In this document: positions 1 to 8,918 of the stretch, piece after piece
How the letters are laid out: each line of letters starts with the position of its first letter
Position numbering within the stretch: the first letter of the stretch is position 1
Origin: Flavobacteriaceae bacterium
GTDB lineage: Bacteria; Bacteroidota; Bacteroidia; Flavobacteriales; Flavobacteriaceae
Reading direction: 5' to 3'
DNA: 64,000 nucleotides
Assembly (NCBI GenBank): GCA_018402135.1
Contig: JAGYJF010000002.1
Span: 434,001 to 498,000, forward strand
Program-made: the position numbers and the translations under genes
The notes under the pieces: generated by a model
Databases searched by the model: none
Seen by the model: only the letters and a program-made list of their open reading frames with translations
Told to the model about the DNA's origin: nothing

Positions 1-767
1 ATAACACAACCAAACTAGTAAATCATTGGATAAATGAGGATAAAATTGATATACATTATAACAGATTATCAATAAATCAAGGTAAAGCTATTGCGGTTAA
101 CGTTGGATTGGAACAATGCCACGAATTTATCACCGTAATAGCAGATAGTGATGACAGCTTTAAATCTACGACACTAGAAGAATTAAGACTAATATGGAAC
201 ACTATTGAATTAACCAATACGAATCCATTAGTTGCATCTGTTTGGACTTTAACTACAAATGAAGATGAAAATTTTGTTGGAGATAAATTTCCGAAAGATT
301 TTTGGCAGGTAGGATTTAAAGAAAGGGTATTAAAACATAAGATTGCTGGCGAAAAATGGGCAAGTTGGAGGACTTCAGTTTTAAAAGAAACCAAAATGTA
401 TGCTCAACCTAAAGTTTATATAGGTGAAGGATTTACATGGAATAGAATAAATAGAAATTACGATTTTGTTTGTTTAAATATTTCCCACAGGACATACTAT
501 AACTCGTCCGATGGTATTATGGCTACAAAACTTACTAAACACGAAAATGCACGACGTAAATTTTATAACTCATACTATGGACTATACGACACAAAAATTA
601 CTTCATTAATCAGATATTCATATTATTGGGATTTAATGTTTGAGCACGTTTCATCAAAATTTTATTTTATCGATACAGATTTTAATTTAGGTTTAAAAAA
701 AAATATTGTATCCAATATTATCTTCTTTCTTAAATTACCGGGTAGACTTTTAATGAAAATTACATGA
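1..767 (+). CDS. Glycosyltransferase family 2 (5'-truncated by window edge)
   Basis: The reading frame is open from base 3 and has no start inside the window, so the N-terminus lies to the left. The visible part begins in the GT-A nucleotide-binding half: an N-x-G-K-A-x-A-x-N-x-G stretch around 75-107 is followed by ITVIADSDD, the DXD-type metal/nucleotide-sugar site of GT2 enzymes. A TTG at 108 could be mistaken for a start, but conserved sequence precedes it. The C-terminus carries a hydrophobic stretch near 700-750. The stop overlaps the next gene by ATGA, so the two are translationally coupled. It probably adds one sugar to the repeat unit of the polysaccharide made by this locus; donor and acceptor cannot be read from sequence. 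Confidence 0.85.
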   Translation, partial: NTTKLVNHWINEDKIDIHYNRLSINQGKAIAVNVGLEQCHEFITVIADSDDSFKSTTLEELRLIWNTIELTNTNPLVASVWTLTTNEDENFVGDKFPKDFWQVGFKERVLKHKIAGEKWASWRTSVLKETKMYAQPKVYIGEGFTWNRINRNYDFVCLNISHRTYYNSSDGIMATKLTKHENARRKFYNSYYGLYDTKITSLIRYSYYWDLMFEHVSSKFYFIDTDFNLGLKKNIVSNIIFFLKLPGRLLMKIT

Positions 768-1885
768 AAATAATTCAATACTTACTATTAATTTTATTAC
801 TCTGGAATATACCAATGTTTTTATCCTATGATATTACAATTGGAAGTAAATTTAGTTATTTAACGTATTCATTATTATTAATTTACTATTTTTTATCAAA
901 AAAAGAAAAGCCTCTTTATCCATTTTTGTTACTCGGTTTAATGTACTTTATTATAAGTGGCATTGTTTATGTTGGAGATCTCGAGTATTTCAATTTAGAA
1001 TTTGTTAAGTTCGTCATATTGATTTTATGTGGAGCAGAACTTGCCAGAAATACAGACAAAAATCAACTATTTATAATTTTAGTTTTAGGTTCCCTAAGTA
1101 TAATTGTGCATGCTATAGTTTTTCAAAATGATTATGGCAGGTATAGTGGATTTTATGTAGATCCAAATGCCGCAGGATTTGTTTGTTTAATAGGTTATTG
1201 CCTGAGTTTTTCAGTCAAAAACACTTTTTTTAAGCTTTTTAGTCAATTCATTTTAACGTTCGCAGGAATTATAACATTTTCAAGAACCTTTTTGTTATTA
1301 TGGGTTTTAATTAGTATTATTTCAATCGTTTCTCATAAAAAAAATGTTTTAAACTTTGGGGTTGGTGCCTTAGTTATATTTCTAGTTCTAGCAGTTGCAA
1401 ATTACCTACAACTAAATACCGTCCGGTTTGAGGCTCTTGAAAGTTTAATCGGTGACAAACCTAAAAGTAATATTAAAATTGTTCAAGAAGAAGGCTACAG
1501 GCTTGATACGTGGTCAGTTTATTACAATATGATTTTAGATAATCCTTATTTTGGTAATGGATTTAAAACATTAAGTGGTATTGATGGGATAAAAGCTGGT
1601 GTCCATAATACTTTTCTTATGATATTTGGAGAAAGTGGGGTGTTTACCTTCATACTTTTTTGCTTTATATATTTAAAAATGCTTTCTAAAAGTCTACTCT
1701 TATTCAATTATAAATCTCACCTTTTTATGATTTCTTTTACCTTAATTAGTGTTATGCTTACGGTGCATAATTATTTTGAAAATTATTTAATTGTTCTTAC
1801 CTCTATTTGGTTATTTATTCAATTAGAAGAATTGTCAGTAGGTGAAGAAATTAAATTTGAGTTAGGTATAAATCAAGGAAAATAA
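764..1885 (+). CDS. Wzy/WaaL-like O-antigen polymerase or ligase membrane protein
   Basis: A 373-residue protein made almost entirely of hydrophobic segments (about ten predicted membrane helices). The central motif RYSGFYVDPNAAGF (R-x-x-G-x-x-x-D-P-N) and, in the C-terminal third, a long periplasmic-type loop with YRLDTW, DNPYFGNGF and HNTFL match the Wzy_C/O-antigen ligase superfamily. These proteins polymerise undecaprenyl-linked repeat units or transfer glycan to an acceptor at the periplasmic face. Its place among glycosyltransferases favours Wzy, but polymerase and ligase cannot be separated by eye. It starts inside the stop of the upstream GT2 gene and is followed eight bases later by a GT4 gene, consistent with one operon. 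Confidence 0.75.
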   Translation: MKIIQYLLLILLLWNIPMFLSYDITIGSKFSYLTYSLLLIYYFLSKKEKPLYPFLLLGLMYFIISGIVYVGDLEYFNLEFVKFVILILCGAELARNTDKNQLFIILVLGSLSIIVHAIVFQNDYGRYSGFYVDPNAAGFVCLIGYCLSFSVKNTFFKLFSQFILTFAGIITFSRTFLLLWVLISIISIVSHKKNVLNFGVGALVIFLVLAVANYLQLNTVRFEALESLIGDKPKSNIKIVQEEGYRLDTWSVYYNMILDNPYFGNGFKTLSGIDGIKAGVHNTFLMIFGESGVFTFILFCFIYLKMLSKSLLLFNYKSHLFMISFTLISVMLTVHNYFENYLIVLTSIWLFIQLEELSVGEEIKFELGINQGK

Positions 1886-1893
1886 TAAAATAA

Positions 1894-2946
1894 ATGACAA
1901 TCGTACACATTTCTGGAAGTTTAGCTGGCGGTGGTGCTGAACAAATGGTCTTACAATTGGCATCTAGAAGTAACGCAGAAATTGATACACGAGTTTTTGC
2001 CCTGGCTAATGAAGCAGAACTTGAACCATTGTTTAAAGAAAAACATATTAACTACGAATTTCTGGGTATTAATTCTTTCAAAAATGTTACTTTATGGAAC
2101 GGATTAAAACAGCTGCATCATGCCATAAAAAACAAGAAAGATATCGTTTTTCATTGCCATCAATTTCACAGCGTTGTTTTAGCAATGCTCTATAATTTGA
2201 TATATAAATCGTATCCTATAGTATTTACGCTTCATTCTAGCCTTGTTGCTGAATTGTCTAGAAAAATTATTTTGTTTTTAACAAAACCATTGCGGAAAAA
2301 AGATATTATTTTTAGTCCGATTGCTAAAATTTGGTATTTAAAAAATTCAATAATAATTCCGAATGGAGTTGATTTTGATAAATATAAAATGGAACAAGTT
2401 AGAGTTTTTAAGTCTGATAAACGTTTTCAGTTTTTGTTTATAGGTAGATTAAGTTATGAAAAAAATCCTCTTATCTTGGTAGACTTTGCTTTAGAATTGA
2501 TAAAAAAGAAAGAGAAAAATTTTGTTATAAATATTTTAGGTATTGGTGTTTTATATCAGAATTTAATTAAAATTATCGAGCAAAATAATTTAGAAAATTA
2601 TTTTATTTTACATGGCTTTAAAAACAATATAAGGCCTTACCTAGAAGAATGCCATTGTCTTTTAATACCTTCTCTTTGGGAAGGCTTACCCATTGCACTA
2701 ATTGAGTCGGCCGCAGCAAAACTACCAATAATCTCAACTGCAGTTGGCAGTATACCTGATTTTCTAAACAATGAAAATGCCATTGTTTGTGACCTTGATA
2801 CATTTCCTGATGAGATGAAAAAGATAATAAATAATTATGAGACCGCTCTATTGAAAACGCATAAACTACACGATGAGCTTTTTACAATTTTCAATATAAA
2901 AAAAGTTTATGACGAACATTTAAATTTATATAAAAGTATTGTATAG
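1894..2946 (+). CDS. Glycosyltransferase family 4 (paralogue of the gene at 8919-9974)
   Basis: A 350-residue GT-B fold retaining glycosyltransferase. The N-terminal loop GSLAGGGAEQMV, the inter-domain IIPNGVDF, FLFIGRLSYEKNP at the start of the nucleotide-binding domain, and LWEGLPIALIE (the EX7E motif of GT4 enzymes) are all present. It lies in the cytoplasm or at the inner face of the membrane and transfers a sugar from an NDP-sugar to the lipid-linked repeat unit. The protein aligns along its whole length with the product of 8919-9974 (shared blocks FHCH, VFTLH, ILFLTKP, VGSIPDF, NNYETAL/KNYETAL), so the two arose by duplication. A roughly 200-base gap follows, the first real break in the operon. 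Confidence 0.9.
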   Translation: MTIVHISGSLAGGGAEQMVLQLASRSNAEIDTRVFALANEAELEPLFKEKHINYEFLGINSFKNVTLWNGLKQLHHAIKNKKDIVFHCHQFHSVVLAMLYNLIYKSYPIVFTLHSSLVAELSRKIILFLTKPLRKKDIIFSPIAKIWYLKNSIIIPNGVDFDKYKMEQVRVFKSDKRFQFLFIGRLSYEKNPLILVDFALELIKKKEKNFVINILGIGVLYQNLIKIIEQNNLENYFILHGFKNNIRPYLEECHCLLIPSLWEGLPIALIESAAAKLPIISTAVGSIPDFLNNENAIVCDLDTFPDEMKKIINNYETALLKTHKLHDELFTIFNIKKVYDEHLNLYKSIV

Positions 2947-3144
2947 CAATAGCTTAGGCTATGTATGATTAGTCGTTTAATTTCATGATTTTATCGAATT
3001 TAGTAGTATTACACAAATGATAATATTAATTTAACCACCTTATTTAAATCACAAATAAATATCATACTTTAATTTACGATAGATACAGAGATGAAACATC
3101 GCGTTTAATTTTCTAAAAGTCCCAATCTATAATAAAAATTAACA

Positions 3145-4317
3145 ATGAAAAAAAATCAAAACATTCAAGTACAATATAATCAACTTAAAACTAAATCAGG
3201 TACCCATTCGCCAAGTTTAGCTACCATTCAAGATTTTATTCCTGATTTACAAATAAAAGTTGATGCCTGTTTTTTATCAAATCCTTATGCAACCGAATTA
3301 TTTCTTGAATACTTCAAAAAAGAAATTCTTGATACAGGAAAAATTAATGCTTTGCTGGAATTTTACCCATCACAAAATCAGATTATTGCGGGTTTCATAG
3401 AACAGCGTTTACAAATTGACTCAGGACATATTTTTGTTGCAAATGGTGCAATTGAAGCAATACAAGCAATAATTCACAAGTATTGTAGGGGTAAATTAAT
3501 GATAACCATACCAACCTTTTCGGCCTATTATGAGTATGCAACAAAAGAACATGAGATAGTTTATTACCAACTAAATAAAAATGAAAACTATCGGTTAGAT
3601 GTTAAAGATTATATTAAAAGGGTTAATGAAGAAAAACCCAACACTATAATTCTAATCAATCCAAATAATCCCGACGGCGGTTACATTAAATATGACGATT
3701 TAATCTTACTAATAAATGAATTAAATTGGGTTGAGAATATCATCATCGATGAAAGCTTTATTCATTTTGCTTACGAAGACAGTGATATGGCTTTAAAATC
3801 AGTTGTTGCCGATGTTATAAACAAAGCAAATGTTTACGTCATTAAAAGTATGTCTAAAGACTTTGGGATTGCCGGTATCAGATGTGGCTATGCTATTATG
3901 GCTAAAGAAAAAGTAAAGGATATATTAAAAAATGGATATTTATGGAACATGAATGGATTGGCCGAATATTTCTTCAGACTTTACGCAAGAGAGGACTTTT
4001 TGGAGAAATATGATATCGTAAGAAGAAAATATATTACTGAATCACTATTTTTTATTTCAGAACTTAATCAGATTAAAAATATTAAAGTTTATCCGTCACG
4101 AGCAAATTTTGTATTAATTGAACTATTAAATGGTAGTACCGCCGATAAAGTGACTAATCATTTAATATGTGAATTTGGAGTTTATGTTAGGAATTGTAAC
4201 GACAAAATTGGTTTGGATGGCGAATTTATCAGAGTAGCGGCCCGAACGCAAAAAGAGAATAAAATAATTATTGAAGCTATTAAAAATGTGGTTGAGGATA
4301 AAAATCTTTGTATCTAA
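3145..4317 (+). CDS. PLP-dependent aminotransferase, HisC/CobD-like (fold type I, class I/II)
   Basis: 390 residues. NPNNPDGGY (substrate/PLP-binding loop), IIIDESFIHF (aspartate that contacts the pyridine nitrogen) and SMSKDFGIAGIRCGY (Schiff-base lysine near residue 238) define a histidinol-phosphate aminotransferase-like or threonine-phosphate decarboxylase-like enzyme. The remaining his or cob genes are absent, so a role in making or consuming an amino-alcohol or amino-acid phosphate for the polysaccharide is more likely than histidine synthesis; this is inference. A HAD phosphatase-like gene overlaps its 3' end and an ATP-grasp gene follows, suggesting a three-step pathway. A near 200-base leader separates it from the upstream GT gene, so a separate promoter is possible, though no clear TAnnTTTG box was found. 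Confidence 0.8.
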   Translation: MKKNQNIQVQYNQLKTKSGTHSPSLATIQDFIPDLQIKVDACFLSNPYATELFLEYFKKEILDTGKINALLEFYPSQNQIIAGFIEQRLQIDSGHIFVANGAIEAIQAIIHKYCRGKLMITIPTFSAYYEYATKEHEIVYYQLNKNENYRLDVKDYIKRVNEEKPNTIILINPNNPDGGYIKYDDLILLINELNWVENIIIDESFIHFAYEDSDMALKSVVADVINKANVYVIKSMSKDFGIAGIRCGYAIMAKEKVKDILKNGYLWNMNGLAEYFFRLYAREDFLEKYDIVRRKYITESLFFISELNQIKNIKVYPSRANFVLIELLNGSTADKVTNHLICEFGVYVRNCNDKIGLDGEFIRVAARTQKENKIIIEAIKNVVEDKNLCI

Positions 4318-4843
4318 CATTCTGTATTTTTTTAAAAAAAAATATAATCTTTTTGTTTTTCAAAAACATATCCGACATGAAAAGAACTTTTTTTCTGACA
4401 TATCTATTTTTGATTTAGATAATACATTAGCCAATACCTATCCGCTACTTAAAAATTATAATTTAAAAAAAGTTTATGAAATTGTTGAACCTCATCAAGG
4501 TATGTTAGCATTATTTATGATGCAGAAAAATCAGGACAAACGACTCTGTTTGATCTTAACGGCAAGGCAATTTAAGTATCGACAAATTACAGAAAACTGG
4601 ATTAAAAGTAACCTCCAAAGTGATTTAAATTCTCTTTTTATTGTTCCTAGTGCTTTTGATAAACTGCCTTATTTAAAAATTGCAAAAAAATATTTTAAAC
4701 ACATAAATTATTATGATGATCTAAGTTATAATCATGAAAACTACGACATTAAATTTTATGATTCTATAATATCAGAAGTACGAAAAATGAAAATTAACTA
4801 TTTTGGTTATAATGACATCATCACAATTAATTCCCAAAAATAA
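4286..4843 (+). CDS. HAD-superfamily hydrolase-like protein
   Basis: About 185 residues from the ATG at 4286, which overlaps the end of the aminotransferase gene; a TTG at 4271 is an alternative start. FDLDNTLANT (motif I, nucleophile D43 and acid D45), CLILTAR (motif II, Thr) and INYYDDLSYN (motif IV acidic pair) are the core HAD motifs, so it probably removes a phosphate. A basic lysine (motif III) is expected between motifs II and IV and may be one of the lysines near LPYLKIAKKYF. The order aminotransferase, phosphatase-like, ATP-grasp suggests sequential action on one small molecule. The specific substrate is unknown. Confidence 0.65.
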   Translation: MWLRIKIFVSNILYFFKKKYNLFVFQKHIRHEKNFFSDISIFDLDNTLANTYPLLKNYNLKKVYEIVEPHQGMLALFMMQKNQDKRLCLILTARQFKYRQITENWIKSNLQSDLNSLFIVPSAFDKLPYLKIAKKYFKHINYYDDLSYNHENYDIKFYDSIISEVRKMKINYFGYNDIITINSQK

Positions 4844-4844
4844 A

Positions 4845-5912
4845 ATGTATAGATTTCTAACAGATCGATTAAATCGATTAATAGCCTTCACATGGGTAAA
4901 CATCTATTTAAAGCAAAGAGAAAACAGAAAAGGTGTTACACAAAATATCGATACCGACACCTATTTATGGTTACCAAGCTTTGGTTTTAGATACTTCTTT
5001 AACGATAAAATTATTTTAGACCACGGCAAAATAAATGCGCTTTCTAAGTTAGGTGTGAAATTCAAAATTATAAGAACCAACCGAATAGGCCACTTAACAA
5101 ATAAAACGATTCATTTAAATTATTCTGACACTTATAACTGGAAATATGGTTTTAATGATTATACTAGTATTTTCCATTTTTTTGTAAAACAATTAGAGTC
5201 TCAAAACAATATCGTGTATCCTTCTTCTAAGGAAATATATTTTTGGGAAAACAAAGGTTTTATGCATGAAAAATTTATTGAATACAATATTTCTCAACCT
5301 CAAACCATTCTTTGTAAAACCTTTGATGAAGTTGAATCACTAAATTGGCCGTTCCCATTTCTTGTAAAGGAAGAACATTCATCTTCGAGTAAGGGTGTCC
5401 ATCAAATTAAATCAAAAGTTGAACTACAAAACTTAAAAATTAAAGGCGTTTTTAAACCCAATGAATTTATAATTGTTCAAAAACTTATTAATATGAGGCG
5501 TGATCTAAGAGTTACGCTGGTAGGTGATAAAATTGTTCACTATTATTGGAGGATTAACAATTCAAAAGAATGGAAGCCAACATCTACTGGTAGAGGTAGT
5601 TCTGTGGATTTTGAGTACTTTCCAGAAAAATGGCGAGAATTTATAATCTCTGAGTTTAAAAAATTAGATATCACAACAGGGGCATTTGACATTGCATGGG
5701 AAAACGATAATTTAGATACAACTCCATTAATTTTAGAAGTTAGCCCAACTTATCAGGTAAATCCAAAAATAACAAACAAAAAGCATTTAAACGAATATGG
5801 AAAATTTAAACGCACATCTTTTATAGGTCAACATAGTTATATTTATCAATATATAAAGCAAACACATGAAATTATAGAACAAGTTATGTCAAACTTTCAT
5901 GAAAAACGTTAA
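4845..5912 (+). CDS. ATP-grasp domain ligase (RimK/YheCD-like)
   Basis: About 355 residues. The N-terminal 100 residues are of unknown fold. An ATP-grasp core follows: PFPFLVKEEHSSSSKGV (first ATP-binding lysine and glycine/serine-rich loop), NEFIIVQKLI, LRVTLVGDKIVHYYWR, and TGAFDIAWEND with LILEVSPT (Mg-binding acidic residues and Asn/Ser-type end). Such enzymes join a carboxylate, through an acyl-phosphate, to an amine or other nucleophile. In a polysaccharide locus it may couple an amino acid to a sugar or to the product of the upstream aminotransferase; that is inference. Starts TTG 4803 and ATG 4812 also exist; the ATG at 4845, one base after the upstream stop, was chosen. It overlaps the next gene by 14 bases. 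Confidence 0.7.
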   Translation: MYRFLTDRLNRLIAFTWVNIYLKQRENRKGVTQNIDTDTYLWLPSFGFRYFFNDKIILDHGKINALSKLGVKFKIIRTNRIGHLTNKTIHLNYSDTYNWKYGFNDYTSIFHFFVKQLESQNNIVYPSSKEIYFWENKGFMHEKFIEYNISQPQTILCKTFDEVESLNWPFPFLVKEEHSSSSKGVHQIKSKVELQNLKIKGVFKPNEFIIVQKLINMRRDLRVTLVGDKIVHYYWRINNSKEWKPTSTGRGSSVDFEYFPEKWREFIISEFKKLDITTGAFDIAWENDNLDTTPLILEVSPTYQVNPKITNKKHLNEYGKFKRTSFIGQHSYIYQYIKQTHEIIEQVMSNFHEKR

Positions 5913-7005
5913 GTATATAAAAAAAATCAACATCACCTTCACCACCCCAAATCTAAACGCTGGAGGTGCTGAACGTGTCATTACTGTTCTGGCAAATGAA
6001 TTTGACAGAGAATTATTTAACGTTACACTGGTTGTATTTGGTTTTAAAAAAGATGCGAAATATTCTATAGACAATATTAAGACCATATTTTTAAATAAGC
6101 CTCGTGTGCTTCAAGGGGTGAAAAAAATGCATAATTATTTGAGAGCACATAAACCAGATGTTGTTTTAAGTGTAGTAGAACACCTTAATACAGTAATGGG
6201 CTATTTATCATTATTTCATAAACAGACACTTTTTGTCGGTAGAGAGGTAAATGTATTAAGTGTTTTAGAAGGGTTTTATAAACCTCAAAGCATTATTGAA
6301 AAATATATTTATCGCAAAAGGTTTCAACTATTAGATGCCATAATTTGTCAATCTAATGATATGAAACAAGATTTAATAGAACATTATCAGGTTCCTTCAT
6401 CCAAGCTTTTTAAAATAAACAACCCTATTTCAAGTGATTTTAAGTTAAAGACTTCTGAAAGAAATCCAAATATATTAAAATGTATTACAGTTGCAAGACT
6501 TGTAAAACCTAAAGGACATAGTAGAATTCTAGAAGCTCTAAGTAAAATTAACTTTCCCTTTCATTATACAATTATTGGAAACGGACCGGAAAAAGATACT
6601 ATTATCAAACAAGTAAATCATTTAAATATCCAAAAACACATCACTTTTGTTTCTCATACTAATGAGGTAACGCAATATTTACAACAAAGTGATTTATATC
6701 TACAAGGTTCTTACGTTGAAGGTTTTCCCAATGCAGTAATAGAAAGTTGTGCTGTCGGCACACCAGTATTAGCCTTTAAGGCTCCTGGAGGATTAAACGA
6801 AATTATTAAAGATGCTGAAAATGGTTATATTGTAGATAACGATTTGGCATTTGTCGATAAACTTGAAAACATACAAAAGAATTATCATTTTTCTCCTCGA
6901 GATGTAAGTAAGTTTGCAACAACCATGTTTGAACAAGGAAAAATAATAAAGGAATATGAGGGATTAATTATCCAATTATTTAAATCAAAAACCAATAAAG
7001 TTTGA
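5899..7005 (+). CDS. Glycosyltransferase family 4
   Basis: 368 residues, GT-B fold. TTPNLNAGGAERVITVLA is the N-terminal acceptor-side loop typical of WaaG/PimA-like GT4 proteins; KCITVARLVKPKGH opens the C-terminal Rossmann domain, and GSYVEGFPNAVIESCAVGTPV holds the EX7E motif (E-x7-E) that binds the donor nucleotide sugar. It overlaps the ATP-grasp gene by 14 bases and ends eight bases before asnB, so the cassette is co-transcribed. It is clearly divergent from the duplicated pair at 1894 and 8919. Donor sugar not identifiable. Confidence 0.9.
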   Translation: MKNVKYIKKINITFTTPNLNAGGAERVITVLANEFDRELFNVTLVVFGFKKDAKYSIDNIKTIFLNKPRVLQGVKKMHNYLRAHKPDVVLSVVEHLNTVMGYLSLFHKQTLFVGREVNVLSVLEGFYKPQSIIEKYIYRKRFQLLDAIICQSNDMKQDLIEHYQVPSSKLFKINNPISSDFKLKTSERNPNILKCITVARLVKPKGHSRILEALSKINFPFHYTIIGNGPEKDTIIKQVNHLNIQKHITFVSHTNEVTQYLQQSDLYLQGSYVEGFPNAVIESCAVGTPVLAFKAPGGLNEIIKDAENGYIVDNDLAFVDKLENIQKNYHFSPRDVSKFATTMFEQGKIIKEYEGLIIQLFKSKTNKV

Positions 7006-7012
7006 ACAAACT

Positions 7013-8914
7013 ATGTGTGGCATCAACGGACTTTTACTTAATTCAGAAATAGACCCCATTCAATTTTCGAAGGATTTGGTGGCGATGAATAATTTAATTA
7101 TCCATCGTGGACCAGATGACAGCGGGACATTTGTTGAAGTAAAGAACGGTAAGTCTATAGGCATGGCCATGAGACGTTTATCTATTATAGACCTTGCTGG
7201 TGGACATCAACCAATGCAATCGCGAGATAAGTCTATTTCTATTGTATTTAACGGTGAAATATATAATTTTAAAAAATTAAAAGATCAATTAGTTGAGGAA
7301 AATCATCACTTTCAAACCCATAGTGATACGGAGGTTATTTTAAAATTGTACGAGGCCTACGGTGTACAAGGATTTAAATTGCTGGACGGTATGTACGCCT
7401 TTAGTATTTATGATTCTAAAAAGCAAAAGGTTTATATTGCGCGCGATTATTTTGGCGAAAAGCCTCTCTATTTTCTAGCAGATAGCGATAAATTTATTTG
7501 GGCCTCCGAGCTTAAATCAATTGTAACAACTCTTAAACGTAAACCAAGTATCTCCTTAGATGGTCTTAATCTATTTTTTAGATTAACTTATATTCCAGCT
7601 CCATTTACCATCTATGAAAGTATCTTTAAGTTGGAAGGCAATCACTATTTAGAATTTGATTTAGAAAATTTCAACTATGAGATTCATCAAATACATCCTG
7701 AATCTGAAAGCAATAAAACAGAACAAAACATATCATTTAAAAGCGCAAAACAGCAAGTTCACGATATGGTATTTGACAGCGTTGAAAGTCGGACTGTTTC
7801 AGATGTTCCCATCGGTACTTTTCTGTCAGGTGGTGTAGATTCTTCAATTGTTTCACTTTGTTTATCTCACTTAAATTCGCAAAAAATTGATACTTTTTCA
7901 ATTGGATTCGAAAAAAAATCTTACGATGAAACAGATAAGTCAAGAGAAGTTGCTAAGTTAATAAAAAGCAATCATCACGAATTTATCATAAGCGAAAAAG
8001 ACTTGTCTCAAAATATTGATACTATTCTAAGTAATTTCGATGAACCATTTGCAGATTCATCAGCGCTCCCAACTTACCTGGTTTCAAACAAAACCAGCAA
8101 ACATGTTAAAGTAGCATTAACAGGCGACGGTGGCGATGAAGTTTTTGGGGGTTATAATAAGTATTATATGGGTAAATTAAATGCACGTTACATTGCTACA
8201 GTACCTCAGTTTATTCATGACAAAATTAATACAGTTTCAAATAAAATATTAAAAGATAAGGCAGATAACCGAGGTTTTAAATACCGATTAAACCGATTGA
8301 TTAATGCTGTAGACTATTCTGGTGGTTATTATTGGGATATTATTTCGTTAGGATTTACGGATAGCGATCTTAAATCTTATTTAAATTCGAACCATCAGAA
8401 AACAGCGCTATTTCAACATTATCAAACAAAATCAGGTATTATCAATCCAAAATCTTTAAATGATTATATGGCTATCGATAAAATAATGAGTCTTGAAGGG
8501 GATATGCTGGTGAAAGTAGACAGAACCAGCATGCTCAATTCTTTAGAATGCAGGGCTCCTTTTCTGAACAGAGCGTTATTTGAATTTACTAGGTCTTTAC
8601 CTTCTGAATATTTATTAAAAAAATGGAATAAAAAATATATTCTTAAATCAGCCTTTGAATCCTATTTTCCTCAAGGATTTTTGGACAAATCAAAAAGAGG
8701 CTTTGGCGTGCCTGTGGGCGACTGGCTAAGAGCTGGATTAAGGGAAGAGCTTCTTACTTATTCAGAGGCCAATTTTCTAGCTGAACAAGGCATATTTAAT
8801 GTAGATAGCACAACGGCGTTAATTCAAAATCATTTAAATACAAAGCAAGACAACACCTTTAAAGTATGGTGCTTTTATTGTTTTCAAAAGTGGTTTAAAA
8901 ATAACATGATATAA
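7013..8914 (+). CDS. asnB: Asparagine synthase (glutamine-hydrolysing) family protein
   Basis: 633 residues. Met-Cys-Gly start: Cys2 becomes the N-terminal nucleophile of the class II glutaminase domain (roughly residues 1-210, with RGPDDSG, NGEIYN and SDTEVI). The synthase domain has the PP-loop FLSGGVDSS near residue 272 and LTGDGGDEVFGGY. Full-length and all key residues are present. These enzymes use glutamine-derived ammonia and ATP to amidate a carboxylate; within polysaccharide loci members often amidate uronic acids or amino-acid substituents rather than make free asparagine. Context next to an ATP-grasp ligase and glycosyltransferases supports a glycan-modifying role, but canonical AsnB activity cannot be excluded. 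Confidence 0.88.
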   Translation: MCGINGLLLNSEIDPIQFSKDLVAMNNLIIHRGPDDSGTFVEVKNGKSIGMAMRRLSIIDLAGGHQPMQSRDKSISIVFNGEIYNFKKLKDQLVEENHHFQTHSDTEVILKLYEAYGVQGFKLLDGMYAFSIYDSKKQKVYIARDYFGEKPLYFLADSDKFIWASELKSIVTTLKRKPSISLDGLNLFFRLTYIPAPFTIYESIFKLEGNHYLEFDLENFNYEIHQIHPESESNKTEQNISFKSAKQQVHDMVFDSVESRTVSDVPIGTFLSGGVDSSIVSLCLSHLNSQKIDTFSIGFEKKSYDETDKSREVAKLIKSNHHEFIISEKDLSQNIDTILSNFDEPFADSSALPTYLVSNKTSKHVKVALTGDGGDEVFGGYNKYYMGKLNARYIATVPQFIHDKINTVSNKILKDKADNRGFKYRLNRLINAVDYSGGYYWDIISLGFTDSDLKSYLNSNHQKTALFQHYQTKSGIINPKSLNDYMAIDKIMSLEGDMLVKVDRTSMLNSLECRAPFLNRALFEFTRSLPSEYLLKKWNKKYILKSAFESYFPQGFLDKSKRGFGVPVGDWLRAGLREELLTYSEANFLAEQGIFNVDSTTALIQNHLNTKQDNTFKVWCFYCFQKWFKNNMI

Positions 8915-8918
8915 AAAA

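Noticed and set aside
2949-2962. ATAGC-ttag-GCTAT hairpin after the first GT4 gene as a terminator
   Set aside because: Only five pairs and no T-tract, so too weak to call.
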